A DNA stretch of 64,000 bases, taken from NCBI RefSeq assembly GCF_016587355.1, contig NZ_BNJF01000008.1:248001-312000 (forward strand), in the 5' to 3' direction. The notes under the pieces are model-generated. The model was not told where the DNA came from. It did not search any database and saw only the letters and a list, made by a program, of their open reading frames with translations. The stretch is from Ktedonospora formicarum (GTDB lineage: Bacteria > Chloroflexota > Ktedonobacteria > Ktedonobacterales > Ktedonobacteraceae). This document shows, in pieces, positions 18,655-28,383 of this stretch. Within the stretch, counting starts at the first letter, position 1. Every line of letters begins with the position of its first letter. The translations under genes and the position numbers were made by a program.

Positions 18655-18799
18655 TGTAGATTCTTTTGCTTTGTGGGCGGCAAAACAGGTAAAAGAGACA
18701 TGGTCAGCAGAGGGGAAGGTGTCTAATTCCTCTGCTGGCTGCTTCAGGCTTCTGAATACTCACCCACCGAATTCCGCCCCACAAAGCAAAAGGATCTAC
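18655..18799. repeat. 145-bp MITE-like element, complete copy
   Basis: The ends are inverted repeats: TGTAGATTCTTTTGCTTTG (18655 on) against 18773-18799, which ends CAAAAGGATCTACA. An inner hairpin pairs CAGCAGAGG (18705-18713) with CCTCTGCTG (18728-18736). It lies immediately before an IS982 transposase start, so its ends may derive from IS982. An inverted, shortened copy is at 16128-16248. No coding capacity. Confidence 0.75.
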
Positions 18800-18818
18800 A
18801 CATTGGAGGGATCTCGTC

Positions 18819-19082
18819 ATGAGTTTACTTGAATCGTTTTGTGATGTCGATGATTTTCTGCTCAGCTTTGCTCCGCAGTGGAGGGCGAGCCAACTGGCCG
18901 CAGGCAAGCAGCGAGCGCGCGCTGGTCACCTCTGTCCTAGTGAGGTGATGACGATTCTCGTTCATTTTCATCAGTCGCACTATCGAACGTTCAAAGCCTA
19001 TTACACCGAGTATGTCCAGATGCATCTCACCAGTGAATTTCCTCAACTGGTGAGTTACACGCGCAGGGCTCATCGCCTATAG
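18819..19082 (+). pseudogene. IS982-family transposase, N-terminal fragment
   Basis: The 87 residues match the start of IS982 transposases: LLESFCDVDDFLLSFAPQW, then LCPSEVMTILVHFHQSHYRTFKAYY and FPQLVSYTRRAHRL. Full IS982 transposases are about 290-300 residues, so the DDE core is lost; after LVSYTR the expected sequence does not continue in any frame. The start ATG 18819 follows GGAGGGATCTC. It adjoins the complete MITE-like repeat at 18655-18799, whose right end may be the IS982 left end. Confidence 0.82.
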
Positions 19083-19836
19083 CTATCAGGATCGAAAACC
19101 GGGTTTGCATCTTGACAAACGCGCTCTCCTGGCTGCTTGATCGGCCTGGCCTAAACAGAACTCACGATTTTTTAGAAAAATGCACAGGTTTCCTCTGAAG
19201 TACCGCAAGGTATATAAAGAGAAAATACCTCGCATATTTTTAACCGCTATGGCTGAATGGCAAAACAAAGGGAGTTCGTTATTGATGGTAATGGGATGAG
19301 TCTCATTACGCCATTTTATATCTCAGTGTGGATTGGTCTTCTATAAAGATGATCATCTATGCAAAAGACCAATCCAACCAATTTGAAGCGGGAAGCTATG
19401 AGGCGAGATCCAACGATCCGTTATTCATGGTTCCACGGTAACGCTAAGAGCCATGCGGAAGCTGACAGAGGAACTGGCCGAGTTGCTTGGGTTCTCTTTA
19501 CCCATGCCATCTCGGATGTAAGAAGATGCAATACGCTCTTAATAGGAGGCAAATCCCTCGTTGTGGCTTGCAGGATTAAAGAAACCCTTTTCTGTCTCAA
19601 GCCCGAAAAGCCGATTTTAGCCAAAGAGTCGTGTTGCTCTTCCTCTCCACAAATTGGGGACTTAAAGTACACGAACTGACAGAGTGGGTGGTGTTGGGAT
19701 CAGCCAACCAACAAGTGGAATATTCGCTCTTACCTGAAATACTGGACAGAAACTAAAGGCTCCCGACTACAATGCCGGGAGCATGCTATCTACTCATCAT
19801 GAGTAATATCAACAGTAGAGATTACGAGAAAGAAGC
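19083..19836. other. Gap with repeat motif and hairpin, no gene
   Basis: No intact gene is seen. A 25-base motif at 19275-19299 recurs with two changes at 30077-30101, next to an IS110 remnant. A perfect 11-base inverted repeat (GGATTGGTCTT, 19330-19340 with 19365-19375) follows it. A frame near 19450 reads MRKLTEELAELLGFSLP and then meets stops, perhaps a transposase relic. Confidence 0.4.
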
Positions 19837-21381
19837 CTAATGACGCAAGTGCCTCTGATACGTGGTGAAAATGACCAATCCAACCAGGAAGCACAAGGCT
19901 GCCATACAGAGCCAGGCGAACACATCCCCAACAATCGCATAAATCGTCTGTCCTCCCTGTGACGGAACAGAGGCGATCATGGTTTGATGCTCTGTTGTGA
20001 AGTAATCAGTTGCTGCAAGAACACGCCCTTGATAATCAACCGTCATCGACAATCCATTGCTGGTTTGTCGTACCAACGAGTACCCATTTTCAATGGCTCG
20101 GAAGGTCGTATTATATGTTTGCCAGGGGTCAATTCCTCGCCAATCGTTTGAGGGCACCAGCATAATATCAACGCCCTTGCTCCTTCCCTGACGCATCAGA
20201 TCAGGAAAATCCGCATCGAAACAGATGACACTGGCAATGGTCCCATAGGAGGTTTCGACTACAGGCACCTTCCCATCACCAGGCACATAGTCCTCCATTC
20301 CAGGAATTGGATGAGCTTTGTCGTAGATCCAGTTCACCCGACCCTGAGGGTCAAAGAGAGCTGTCCTGTTTTGCGTAATCTGGAGAGAATGCTGATAGTG
20401 GAGAACGACATACCCTATTTCCAGGTACATGCCTTCCTGCTTTGCCAGGGCCTTACCACGCTCAAGCAGCCCTGCTTCCTCTTCCGCCAATGTGGCAGCC
20501 GCCGATTCGGGCCAGACAACGATTTTTGCGCCAGCTTGTGCCTCACGTTGGCTCTGGAGCAGTAGTGGTTCGTTTATGGCAGCGATTGAGGAATGCAGGG
20601 CAGAGAAGTCAGTATCGGAGAGTTGCTCCTTTTGCATAATTTGTATGATTTTTCGCCACTCCGTTTTGCGTACGGAAAATGCTGGGCTGATGCCAGCGAC
20701 ACGAATGGTTGTAGCGGAGGGGGCAAAGAAGGTCAGGCGTACACTACCACCTAGCAGGACCAGTATGAGCACACAACTATAGAATACTGCGATAGTGCGT
20801 ACCCTGGACCAGGAAAAATCTCGCTCCCAAATGAAGTTCCCAACGGAGGCAAACCAGGCCATGAGGAAGCTGATCCCGTAGGTACCTGTAATAGCCAGAA
20901 GTTGTAACAGCGGCACGTTGTCATGTTGAGTATAGGCAAGTGAGAGGACACTCCCGAAAGGAAGGAGTAAGGTCACAAGGTATTCACTTAGCACCTTTCC
21001 CAAAGGAAAGGCAAGTGTCGCAAGTAATGCGTTCACTGGGCTAAGTCTGGATGTAATGAGCCGATCAAGCAAGTAAGGGATACTCAGAATGATCCCTATA
21101 ATGATAGCCGCGACGATGATGATCGGACTTTCCAGCATTTGCGACTGATAGAGGAAAAACGTCATGCTGACGATTGAAGTGAGTAAGGCTCCACCATATC
21201 CCAGGAGTAGATTGCTAGTACGTGTAAAACGCAAGAGAAAGAGAGGGGCAAGCCAGGCTGCTAGCGGAAGGTCCCAGCGCCCATTCGTCGCGAACAGCGA
21301 GAGGAGAACAGCCAGTACCAACCAGAGATATCTATAACGTAAGGTGGAACTCACCTGGAGTAGAGATACATGCTTTTTCAT
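19837..21381 (-). CDS. Apolipoprotein N-acyltransferase-like (carbon-nitrogen hydrolase) membrane protein
   Basis: A 514-residue protein with about eight N-terminal membrane segments (residues 20-215), a nitrilase-fold extracytoplasmic domain and a last membrane helix. The catalytic triad is present: Glu292 in WPESA, Lys355 in YDKAHPIPGMEDY, Cys387 in ICFDADFP. This is the Lnt architecture. Lnt N-acylates lipoproteins using phospholipid as acyl donor; whether this one does so in a probable monoderm is open, and related enzymes acylate other envelope molecules. It is the last gene of a run DedA, DUF4097, Lnt-like (19-base gap to DUF4097), suggesting an envelope-maintenance operon. Start ATG 21381 follows GAGGAAAAGGA. 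Confidence 0.85.
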   Translation of the reverse strand: MKKHVSLLQVSSTLRYRYLWLVLAVLLSLFATNGRWDLPLAAWLAPLFLLRFTRTSNLLLGYGGALLTSIVSMTFFLYQSQMLESPIIIVAAIIIGIILSIPYLLDRLITSRLSPVNALLATLAFPLGKVLSEYLVTLLLPFGSVLSLAYTQHDNVPLLQLLAITGTYGISFLMAWFASVGNFIWERDFSWSRVRTIAVFYSCVLILVLLGGSVRLTFFAPSATTIRVAGISPAFSVRKTEWRKIIQIMQKEQLSDTDFSALHSSIAAINEPLLLQSQREAQAGAKIVVWPESAAATLAEEEAGLLERGKALAKQEGMYLEIGYVVLHYQHSLQITQNRTALFDPQGRVNWIYDKAHPIPGMEDYVPGDGKVPVVETSYGTIASVICFDADFPDLMRQGRSKGVDIMLVPSNDWRGIDPWQTYNTTFRAIENGYSLVRQTSNGLSMTVDYQGRVLAATDYFTTEHQTMIASVPSQGGQTIYAIVGDVFAWLCMAALCFLVGLVIFTTYQRHLRH

Positions 21382-21399
21382 GAAATCCTTTTCCTCTTG

Positions 21400-22485
21400 T
21401 TAATCCTTTTTGATGACAATCAAGCCCGCTTGTGTTGAAGCGTTTACCGTTGCTTTTGGGCTGTTGCCAGTCGTATCATGTGTGAATTCGTTCTTGACTG
21501 TCCCTGTTAAGGTCGCAAAGTGGTATGTGCCATTTTTGGAGAGCCTCAGATCGATATGACCTGCATTTGTCTTGAAGTCATACATGCCACCAACTTCCAG
21601 CATGCCCTGGAAGAATATACTCCCTGTGTTACTCCTGGCTTCAACCTTCTCAGCAAGCACGGTTTGCTTCATTTCCACATTGCCCCCAGTTGTAAGCAGG
21701 AGTGAAGAGCGAGAGAGTCGAGAATGCTCAACAGTTACAGCCCCGCTCTTCGTCTGAGCATCAATGCTCCCTGTCATATCATCTATCGCAACATTTCCAT
21801 TGTCTGTTCGCAGGCGCATGTGATCGGCTAGCGACATATGCTTCACTCTGACGCTCCCTGCATGTGTTTGTATATTGAGCTGGCGCAAGGCGGTATTCCT
21901 CTGAGTACCTGCAATTTCTATATTTCCATCTTTCGTAGCCACCTCTAGCTGCGTAGAAGCAGGCAATGCCAGTTCCATAACGACAGGCGCACTGCCCACA
22001 AGGAAAGGAGCGTGCGAATCAATATCGATTTCAACAGTATCACCATTCTGTTGATACTTCACCTCTTGCGTTAGACCCACCATTTGTTTTGTTATCTTGG
22101 CTTCTGTCGTAGCAGCATTGTGAACGGCAATTTGGACATTCCCTGTAGACGTATACAATTTGATATGCGGATGTGCTGTTGCGGAAAAAGCCCGAGTATC
22201 TGTCGTTGGGAAGAAGCGTATGGCACACAATATGCCAGCAAGCGCCAGAATGAGAACCAGTAGCCAGTGCCACGCCTGATGATGTTTGCGCCCTGGTAAT
22301 GATTGCTGCCGGGGGAGGGCTTCTATCGGTTGAATCTTTTCTCCCGTCGGCAAAGACATATATCTCTGCTCTTCTTTCTCTGTGCTCGCATGGGATTGCT
22401 CGCGAGGATCTCTATTCGTCTCTCTCTGCTCCTCCTGACCTTTTTGATGCTCTTGAGAAGCAGATCGAGGATCTTGCTCATTCAT
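21400..22485 (-). CDS. DUF4097-type membrane-anchored beta-helix protein
   Basis: A 361-residue protein with a long polar, acidic and Gln-rich N-terminus (residues 1-68), one membrane helix (about 72-91, HWLLVLILALAGILCAI) and an outside domain of repeated short strands with GN/GS turns (TSTGNVQIAV, TKDGNIEIAG, THAGSVRVKH, TDNGNVAIDD, TKSGAVTVEH). That is the DUF4097 putative-adhesin right-handed beta-helix pattern. Such proteins are commonly linked to envelope-stress two-component systems such as LiaFSR-like ones, and one lies divergently here. Position between DedA and Lnt-like genes supports a role in the cell envelope. No enzyme motif. Confidence 0.8.
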   Translation of the reverse strand: MNEQDPRSASQEHQKGQEEQRETNRDPREQSHASTEKEEQRYMSLPTGEKIQPIEALPRQQSLPGRKHHQAWHWLLVLILALAGILCAIRFFPTTDTRAFSATAHPHIKLYTSTGNVQIAVHNAATTEAKITKQMVGLTQEVKYQQNGDTVEIDIDSHAPFLVGSAPVVMELALPASTQLEVATKDGNIEIAGTQRNTALRQLNIQTHAGSVRVKHMSLADHMRLRTDNGNVAIDDMTGSIDAQTKSGAVTVEHSRLSRSSLLLTTGGNVEMKQTVLAEKVEARSNTGSIFFQGMLEVGGMYDFKTNAGHIDLRLSKNGTYHFATLTGTVKNEFTHDTTGNSPKATVNASTQAGLIVIKKD

Positions 22486-22543
22486 AGTTCTGACTCCCTT
22501 TCAGGTCAATGCAAGCGTATGGCAGTCGACATTGTTGTAGTCC

Positions 22544-23308
22544 TCAGTGCTGTCGAAATGGGGATGGTTTGAATTGAGGAGGCTGCTGCGACCCTATAGC
22601 AGGAGGATACATCCCTTTACATTGAAGCTGTTGTGGTTCCTGTACCTGCGGCAAGATCTGCGTTGGAGTCTGTTCCAATTGCGAGCGAGAGGAGCGGCGG
22701 CGGCGAACGATACGCCACACGATCCATCCAAACAGGGTCAGAGCTACCAGAATCAGAATGAGCGTGCCGAGAGGGCCAATATAGGTATCAACCAGTTCGT
22801 AATTGTCTCCCAGGAGACGGCCAACATAGGCCAGCGCAGCAACCCAGAGTGCCGAGCCAACAGTTGTGTAGAGTGTGAAGGGAAGCATATTCATTGAAGC
22901 CATCCCAGCGGGAATGGAGATCAATGAGCGAATGCCCGGCACAAAGCGGCAGAAAAAGACTACAGCGTTGCCATGTTTCTCAAACCATCGTATGGCTCGG
23001 TGAATATCTTTCCCTGAAACGCCCAACCATTTGCCGTAACGATCAGCCCAACCAATCAGGCGCACGCCTCCTACCAACTTCCCGATAGAGTAGAGCACGA
23101 TAGCGCCTAGTACGGAGCCAAGCGTTGCCGCAACACAGACCCAGAGAAAAGAATATTCTCCTCGTACCGTACTAAAACCTGCTAATGGCACAATCAATTC
23201 GGAAGGAATGGGCGGGAAGATACATTCGAGAAACATTAAGATAGCAACACCTGTATATCCTAAAGCCTCCATAAGCTGATGAATCATACTTTCGATCCAG
23301 ACAGACAT
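22544..23308 (-). CDS. DedA-family membrane protein
   Basis: A 254-residue DedA/SNARE-associated domain protein: FLECIFPPIPSELIVPLAG (the re-entrant loop motif), VLYSIGKLVGG, RWFEKHGNAVVFFCRFVPGIRSLISIPAGMASM with the conserved FxRxxPGxR motif, and several membrane helices. The C-terminal 55 residues are a charged, Gln/Pro-rich tail not typical of the family. DedA proteins are undecaprenyl-phosphate or lipid translocases. It heads the minus-strand operon with DUF4097 and Lnt-like genes, and is divergent from a histidine kinase gene. ATG 23308 follows AGAGAGGATG. Confidence 0.88.
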   Translation of the reverse strand: MSVWIESMIHQLMEALGYTGVAILMFLECIFPPIPSELIVPLAGFSTVRGEYSFLWVCVAATLGSVLGAIVLYSIGKLVGGVRLIGWADRYGKWLGVSGKDIHRAIRWFEKHGNAVVFFCRFVPGIRSLISIPAGMASMNMLPFTLYTTVGSALWVAALAYVGRLLGDNYELVDTYIGPLGTLILILVALTLFGWIVWRIVRRRRSSRSQLEQTPTQILPQVQEPQQLQCKGMYPPAIGSQQPPQFKPSPFRQH

Positions 23309-23557
23309 TGAATATCATCCTCTCTTCTTTTCTTTTTACGCAAGACAAGGGTTCTCGTGGAAGACAAAACTAGCATACGCTGTGTTTGTGGCAGAAATTT
23401 GTGGTGGAGATGGTGTTTCTGTGTCATTTCTCGCGCGAGAAAATGTCCATGTGACATGGTTTTGACACACATATGTGTTACTATCGAGGCAGAGACAAAA
23501 AAGGAGGGTGACGCGTTCTCCCCTCAACCCATCTGAGGTATCTGCGTCACAAAAACT

Positions 23558-25089
23558 ATGAACAGGAAAATGTCGCAGGGTACAGATAAAAATAGCAGAT
23601 CCTCTTTTGCAGAGTTGGGCAGGCAAACCCTGCGCACGTTTACACAGCGACAGACGTACCTCAAACAGCTCTATCTCATCGTTTCAGTCCCGCTCGGACT
23701 CTGTTTCAGCGGGATGCTGATCCTGGGGATACTTGGAGGCATCGGGCTATTATCGTTAGGAATCGGAATTCCTCTGGTTTACTTCACAGTCATCAATTGG
23801 GGGGGATGGCAATTCTGGAGTGTGCATTGATGCTCTTCATTGGGATTCCTCTGCTTTATCTGACGATCATCACATGGTGGGGGATGGCAGTCTTTGAGGG
23901 TGTCTTGGTTCGCCACTGGCTCCAGATAGATATTCCTGTGTTGCCTTCATCATTGTTGAAAATAACAGCGAGACGTCCTGGCCTTCGTGTGCATCTCAGC
24001 CAGGGGATTACCTGGAAAACCCTGATCTATCTGCTGGCAAAGGGGCCATTCAGTCTGTGCGTCGGGATGCTGTGGCCTACTAGTATCTTTTGCAGTGGGG
24101 TGATTGGAATTCTGATTCTCAGTGTATGCCTGCTCGCATTTCCTCTGTTTGCCCTATGGGGAGTCTTCGCTTTGCTTGCTCATCAAAGCGAAAGAATATT
24201 CATATTTTCCCGACTCCTGTTCCAAGGGAGCATTGCGCTGATCCTCCTACCTTTCAACTTGCTCGATGGGATGGCTGATCTCTGGGGGCATTTTGCGCGG
24301 CTCATGCTTACCATTGATGAGCGTGAGCGCGCATTAATGGAGGCACGCGAAACCATCAAGCGTGAGCGTGCTCGTGCGGACCGCGCTGAGCAACAGCGCC
24401 GTGATTTAATTGCCAATCTTTCTCACGATTTACGTACCCCAGTCGCCAATATTCGGGGTCATGCAGAGGCTCTTCTACAACTGGCAAACGAGACGACGTC
24501 CCCCAGTACAGTCCCAGAACACCAGCAAGCCTATCTGACGATTATTCATCGTGAGGCAATACGCCTGGGAACACTGTTTGATGAACTGCTAGCCCTTGCC
24601 CGGGAGGAGGCGCATGAACTCCATCTCTCTATGACGGCAGTTCGCCTTCAGGAAGTCATTGAGGAAGTCTATCAAACTCTCAAACCGCTTGCATACAGCG
24701 AACGTCGTATCACAGTAGGCAAGACCATCGCACCAGGACTACCAGCGGTACAAGCGGATCGTCAGAGAGTGCAGCAGGTTTTGCTCAATCTAGTGCGTAA
24801 TGCTATTACGTATACTCCTCATGGTGGGCTTGTCGCGATTACGCTGCAACAGGCAGACCAGGATCATCTCGTACTAGCAGTCGCTGATACAGGTATGGGC
24901 ATTGCGCCCGCTCATCAAGCACACATCTTTGAGCGCTTCTATCGACCAGAAGATGTTCCAACAGGTGGCGGAGTTGGATTGGGATTAGCGATTGTGCGCG
25001 AGTTGATTGAAGCCATGGGAGGCTCGGTGGCTGTGGAGAGTTCTGTTGGTGAAGGAAGTTGTTTCAGCGTCAGGCTGCCAATCGCCTGA
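23558..25089 (+). CDS. Sensor histidine kinase, frameshifted at a G7 run
   Basis: The reconstructed protein of about 510 residues has an N-terminal membrane sensor of several helices (a PF13796-like putative sensor), a dimerisation helix NLSHDLRTPVANIRGHAEAL with the phospho-accepting His, and a HATPase domain with NLVRNAITYTPHGG, ADTGMGI and GGGVGLGLAIVREL. The frame breaks at 23799-23805, a run of seven G: one frame ends as a 90-residue stub, the other continues to the end. An extra base there restores NWxGMAILEC. Just around it an 81-base in-frame tandem duplication is visible (GIPLVYFTVINW and GIPLLYLTIITW). It pairs with the response regulator 124 bases downstream and is divergent from the envelope operon, its likely target. 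Confidence 0.82.
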
Positions 25090-25213
25090 GCGCATAATTG
25101 CCAGTACTATCAGTTTTCAGACATCTACATCCTATGATAAGATCACACTGTGAGTGACTTTTCGCAGTCACAGCGAAAGCAATAGGTAGAGAGGTAACAA
25201 GAGAAAAGATTCT

Positions 25214-25969
25214 GTGGCACATATTTTGCTTATTGAAGATGAGATTGATCTCAGTAATTTGATTAGGGCTGAACTAGTAGCAGATGGACATCAGGTGATA
25301 CAAGCGTTTGACGGATTGCTTGGTGCGCAGTACGCAGAGGAGCAGCCTTTTGACTTGGTGATTTTGGATTGGATGCTGCCTGGACTGGATGGCCTGGCGG
25401 TCTGCCGACGTATCAGACAACGTCATCTCGTCCCGATTGTCATGCTCACCGCTCGGACTGAGCTAGTTGATCGCGTATTAGGTTTGGAAGTTGGAGCCGA
25501 TGACTATATCGGCAAGCCCTTTAGTATGCAAGAACTCCGCGTCAGAATCTATGCTATTCTTCGCCGTGTCGCTTTTGAACGCCAAAATACACTCTCTTCT
25601 GCCCCTAAGACAAACGAGGAAACAACGCAGCGTTCTCTCACCCCACTACCGCATCTAGAAACAACGCCACCACTCGTCCATGGCTCTCTCTCTATTTACC
25701 CAGATATACGTGTTGTGAAGCTCTATAACCGGGAAATTGAGCTGACGCGCAAAGAGTATGATCTGCTCTTGCTTCTTGCTTCCTATCCTGGCCGACCATT
25801 TGGTCGTGAGTTCTTGTTAGAACAGATTTGGGGCGATAGTTACGAGGGCCTGGATCGCGTGGTTGATACCCAGATCAAACGCCTACGGAAGAAACTGGGT
25901 CCTTATGGCGAAAAAATTGCCACTGTGTGGGGCATCGGGTATCGTTTCCAGAACTCATCTCAGCCATGA
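25214..25969 (+). CDS. OmpR/PhoB-type response regulator
   Basis: A 251-residue two-domain regulator. Receiver: acidic pocket LLIEDE, phospho-acceptor Asp52 in VILDWMLPG, switch Thr in VMLTART and Lys in DDYIGKPFS. A 50-residue linker rich in Thr and Pro follows. C-terminal OmpR-type winged helix: REIELTRKEYDLLLLLASYPG, then RVVDTQIKRLRKKLG and ATVWGIGYRF. The start codon is GTG 25214 (AGAGGTAAC about 12 bases upstream). It is the partner of the kinase just upstream. Bases 25090-25213 contain no gene. Confidence 0.92.
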   Translation: MAHILLIEDEIDLSNLIRAELVADGHQVIQAFDGLLGAQYAEEQPFDLVILDWMLPGLDGLAVCRRIRQRHLVPIVMLTARTELVDRVLGLEVGADDYIGKPFSMQELRVRIYAILRRVAFERQNTLSSAPKTNEETTQRSLTPLPHLETTPPLVHGSLSIYPDIRVVKLYNREIELTRKEYDLLLLLASYPGRPFGREFLLEQIWGDSYEGLDRVVDTQIKRLRKKLGPYGEKIATVWGIGYRFQNSSQP

Positions 25970-26256
25970 TGGTACAATCCACAAGCTTATCAACTGATCT
26001 TCGATTGCCTTCTCCACGACCTCAAAAATCACCCTTCAGACGGCACAGCATGAGCGCGTGCCATATCTGCTCACCTTTCCTAAGAAACAACTGCCGCGAC
26101 GATCCCTCATGCTTGCCACTTCCAGACCATCCTTGATGGTAATAAGCCAACAAGCATGACGCTTTTTCTTCTGTCCCATACAAGCGCATCAATTTGCAAG
26201 TATATTTCGCTTAATGTCTATAGGAAGTATCTTCTAAACCATTGTCATACAACTTT

Positions 26257-27210
26257 CTATAAAGCTTGCTCATGATAGGCTTCAAGCCAGAGCGAGACAT
26301 GGTCCTGGGTCCAGAGAAGCCAATCATTGTCGGGAGAGTGACGCTCGATCACCCGGATCACCTCTTCCCCAGTCCCAGGATGCTGGGAGACACAGAGCTT
26401 GATCCTCCGGTGGTCAATCTGCTCCGCAAGCTGATAGGCCAGCGATTGCATCTGCGGGGAGAGGTGCGTCAGTGAGTCCCAAGATTCATCTTCATGCTTA
26501 TTTTGCGAAGCCAGCCAGGCGAGATAGGCATGTAGTTCCCCCTCTTCCGTAGACTCATCCTTAAGAGGGTGGCCTGCAAGCGCACACTCAAGCACCTGGC
26601 TGCGATACTGTTCATACTCCTGGGGCGTGAAGAGCATCCCATCGAGATCCACAAAGAGCAGCCCATGCGCTAGCATGCCTGCGCTTGCGCCCTTTGTCCA
26701 GAAGCGCTGTCGTCTCAGAACATCCAGACACGCCCCATTGAGCACGAGCTCATGGGGAAGCGGACGAACATACCCTCTCTCCTCTGCGCTCTGCTGACTG
26801 GCTGCCATCTCCAGCAACTCATAGTTAAAGCCGTACTCAATGACCCAGCGTTCCCAGGCAAAGATGTCAGCTGAAGGCTCTTCTCCCTGCTCGCCATAGG
26901 CATAGTAGCGTTTCAAGACCCAGCCTGCATTGAGCCGGGAGGGCATGTACCCAGGATCAGGGAGCCATGTGCATACCAGCGCATCGACGGCGGCCAGATG
27001 CAAGATCTCAAGGTGTTCATGAAGCCGCTTGAGATGCACTCCCGTTTTCTCGTTGCTCTGGCTAAAGCGTTGGGAGCAATCCTGGGCAATCTCGCGTAGG
27101 GAGGTTGGTGGCAGGTCGCGCAAGATGTCCCCAATTTCCGCGAGTCTTTGGTGCAATAGAGAGTGCGACGTTGGAACATCTTCCCGCACACGGCTAGCCT
27201 CATGCGGCAT
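26257..27210 (-). CDS. Unknown 317-residue soluble protein
   Basis: Not recognised. The protein is acidic and helix-rich, with no signal peptide or membrane segment. Features: an N-terminal region of Leu-rich helices (LLHQRLAEIGDILRDLPP), a tryptophan-rich middle (ADIFAWERWVIEYGFNYELLEMA), GLLFVDLDGMLFTPQEYEQYR, and the end NDWLLWTQDHVSLWLEAYHEQ. Codon use looks like that of its neighbours. ATG 27210 (MPHEASRVRE) has no strong site directly upstream, so the start is uncertain. No operon partner; it is followed by a 287-base gap to the response regulator on the other strand. May be a lineage-specific protein. Confidence 0.55.
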   Translation of the reverse strand: MPHEASRVREDVPTSHSLLHQRLAEIGDILRDLPPTSLREIAQDCSQRFSQSNEKTGVHLKRLHEHLEILHLAAVDALVCTWLPDPGYMPSRLNAGWVLKRYYAYGEQGEEPSADIFAWERWVIEYGFNYELLEMAASQQSAEERGYVRPLPHELVLNGACLDVLRRQRFWTKGASAGMLAHGLLFVDLDGMLFTPQEYEQYRSQVLECALAGHPLKDESTEEGELHAYLAWLASQNKHEDESWDSLTHLSPQMQSLAYQLAEQIDHRRIKLCVSQHPGTGEEVIRVIERHSPDNDWLLWTQDHVSLWLEAYHEQAL

Positions 27211-27350
27211 AGCATGGTCAGCCCTATCATCTCCCTGTATTGTTTCTGTGAAGCCACTCCCTCTTTTTGGTACTACTTATGCATCTCCTAAATCTTTCCT
27301 GCGGCATCGGATATAGAGATACATCGATGAAATGATATTCGTAGGGAAGC

Positions 27351-27991
27351 ATGCATAATGATCCAACGCAACCGCATCCAGTACCACCGTCGCTACCACC
27401 TCATCAATATTATCGACCAAAGCCTCCGTTCCCATCCCCGCCTGGGATGGGGCCACCATATAGGCCACTCAAACCAAAGAGGAAACCATTCACAAAACTT
27501 GAAAAAACGCCATTGGCCTTGCAGTCATCGTCTGGGTCGGTTTTCTGTGCTTAGTGTTTGTGGCTGTGACATCTCCTCAGGCTCCAGCGACCTCGTCTGC
27601 TGTCACTCAGGCAACCAAGGCAATCCAAGCAACACCCACGAAAGCGACACCTACGCCTACCCCTTCACCCACTCCCAGTCCGACACCAACACCCAAACCG
27701 TCGCCGACCCCAAAGCCAAAACCAACAGAGCCACCACCTCCACCACAGCCAACAGAACCGCCTGCCATCGTTGGGGTGAACAGCAATCCTTACGACTACA
27801 ATTTTGAGCCAGGGGCGTTCATTTATAGACCTGCTCCTGGATTCTGTACCTATTTCGCGTGTAACGCCTCATTCTGGAGTGGGAAAGGGTAGGTGATGGA
27901 ATGTGCGGACACGACCTATGGGAAGTCTGGAGGGCTACGAGGAAGTTGCTCTCATCATGGAGGAAACTGGAGACCACTTTATTCACATTAA
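27351..27991 (+). pseudogene. Pro/Thr-rich anchored protein with DUF3761-like end; frameshift and stop
   Basis: Frame 1 from ATG 27351 gives a proline-rich cytoplasmic start (NDPTQPHPVPPSLPP). At a run of six A (27502-27507) a base is missing; the next frame continues KNAIGLAVIVWVGFLCLVFV, a membrane anchor, then a Thr/Pro stalk (PTPTPSPTPSPTPTPKPSP) and a small Cys domain, FCTYFACNASFWSGKG. An in-frame TAG (27890-27892) interrupts it; beyond the TAG the same frame reads VMECADTTYGKSGG and GSCSHHGGNW to TAA 27991, resembling a DUF3761-type end. Repaired, it would be an extracellular small domain on a stalk. Two defects argue for decay, but the A-run could be a reading error. Confidence 0.6.
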
Positions 27992-28383
27992 ATGTTATAA
28001 CCTTATGAAAAGTCTTAAAATGTTCCATGATGTAGTTTCTACAAAACAAAGAGAATTCGGTGGTGGCTAAAAAGAGAATGATAAGGTAGCATAAGAACAT
28101 TATGAATGAGAGGGGGACTATGATAACGATCACGATTTTCTATCCGCATAATGCAAGTAATAGACTTACGTGCATGGGTCAGCCTCCAAAGAGATGCAGA
28201 GTATCACAGCGGGATCTATCAAAAGCAAAGTCGAGAAGATCCAGCTCCATCTCTCGACCGTGAGGAACAACGAGGAGATGCTTGAACCAACCCAACACGG
28301 ACAGGTTGTCATCTCTGGACAATCCAGAACAGGATCAGCCCATCGAAATAGAAGAGCAGGATGGGCTGATCGCGAGGGTCCCC
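27992..28383. other. Gap without confident gene
   Basis: AT-rich to about 28160, then more balanced. A plus-strand frame from 28282 reads LDNPEQDQPIEIEEQDGLIA but soon overlaps the end of the DUF4253 gene in antisense, so it is probably a relic. No hairpin terminator for either neighbour is obvious. Confidence 0.35.
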
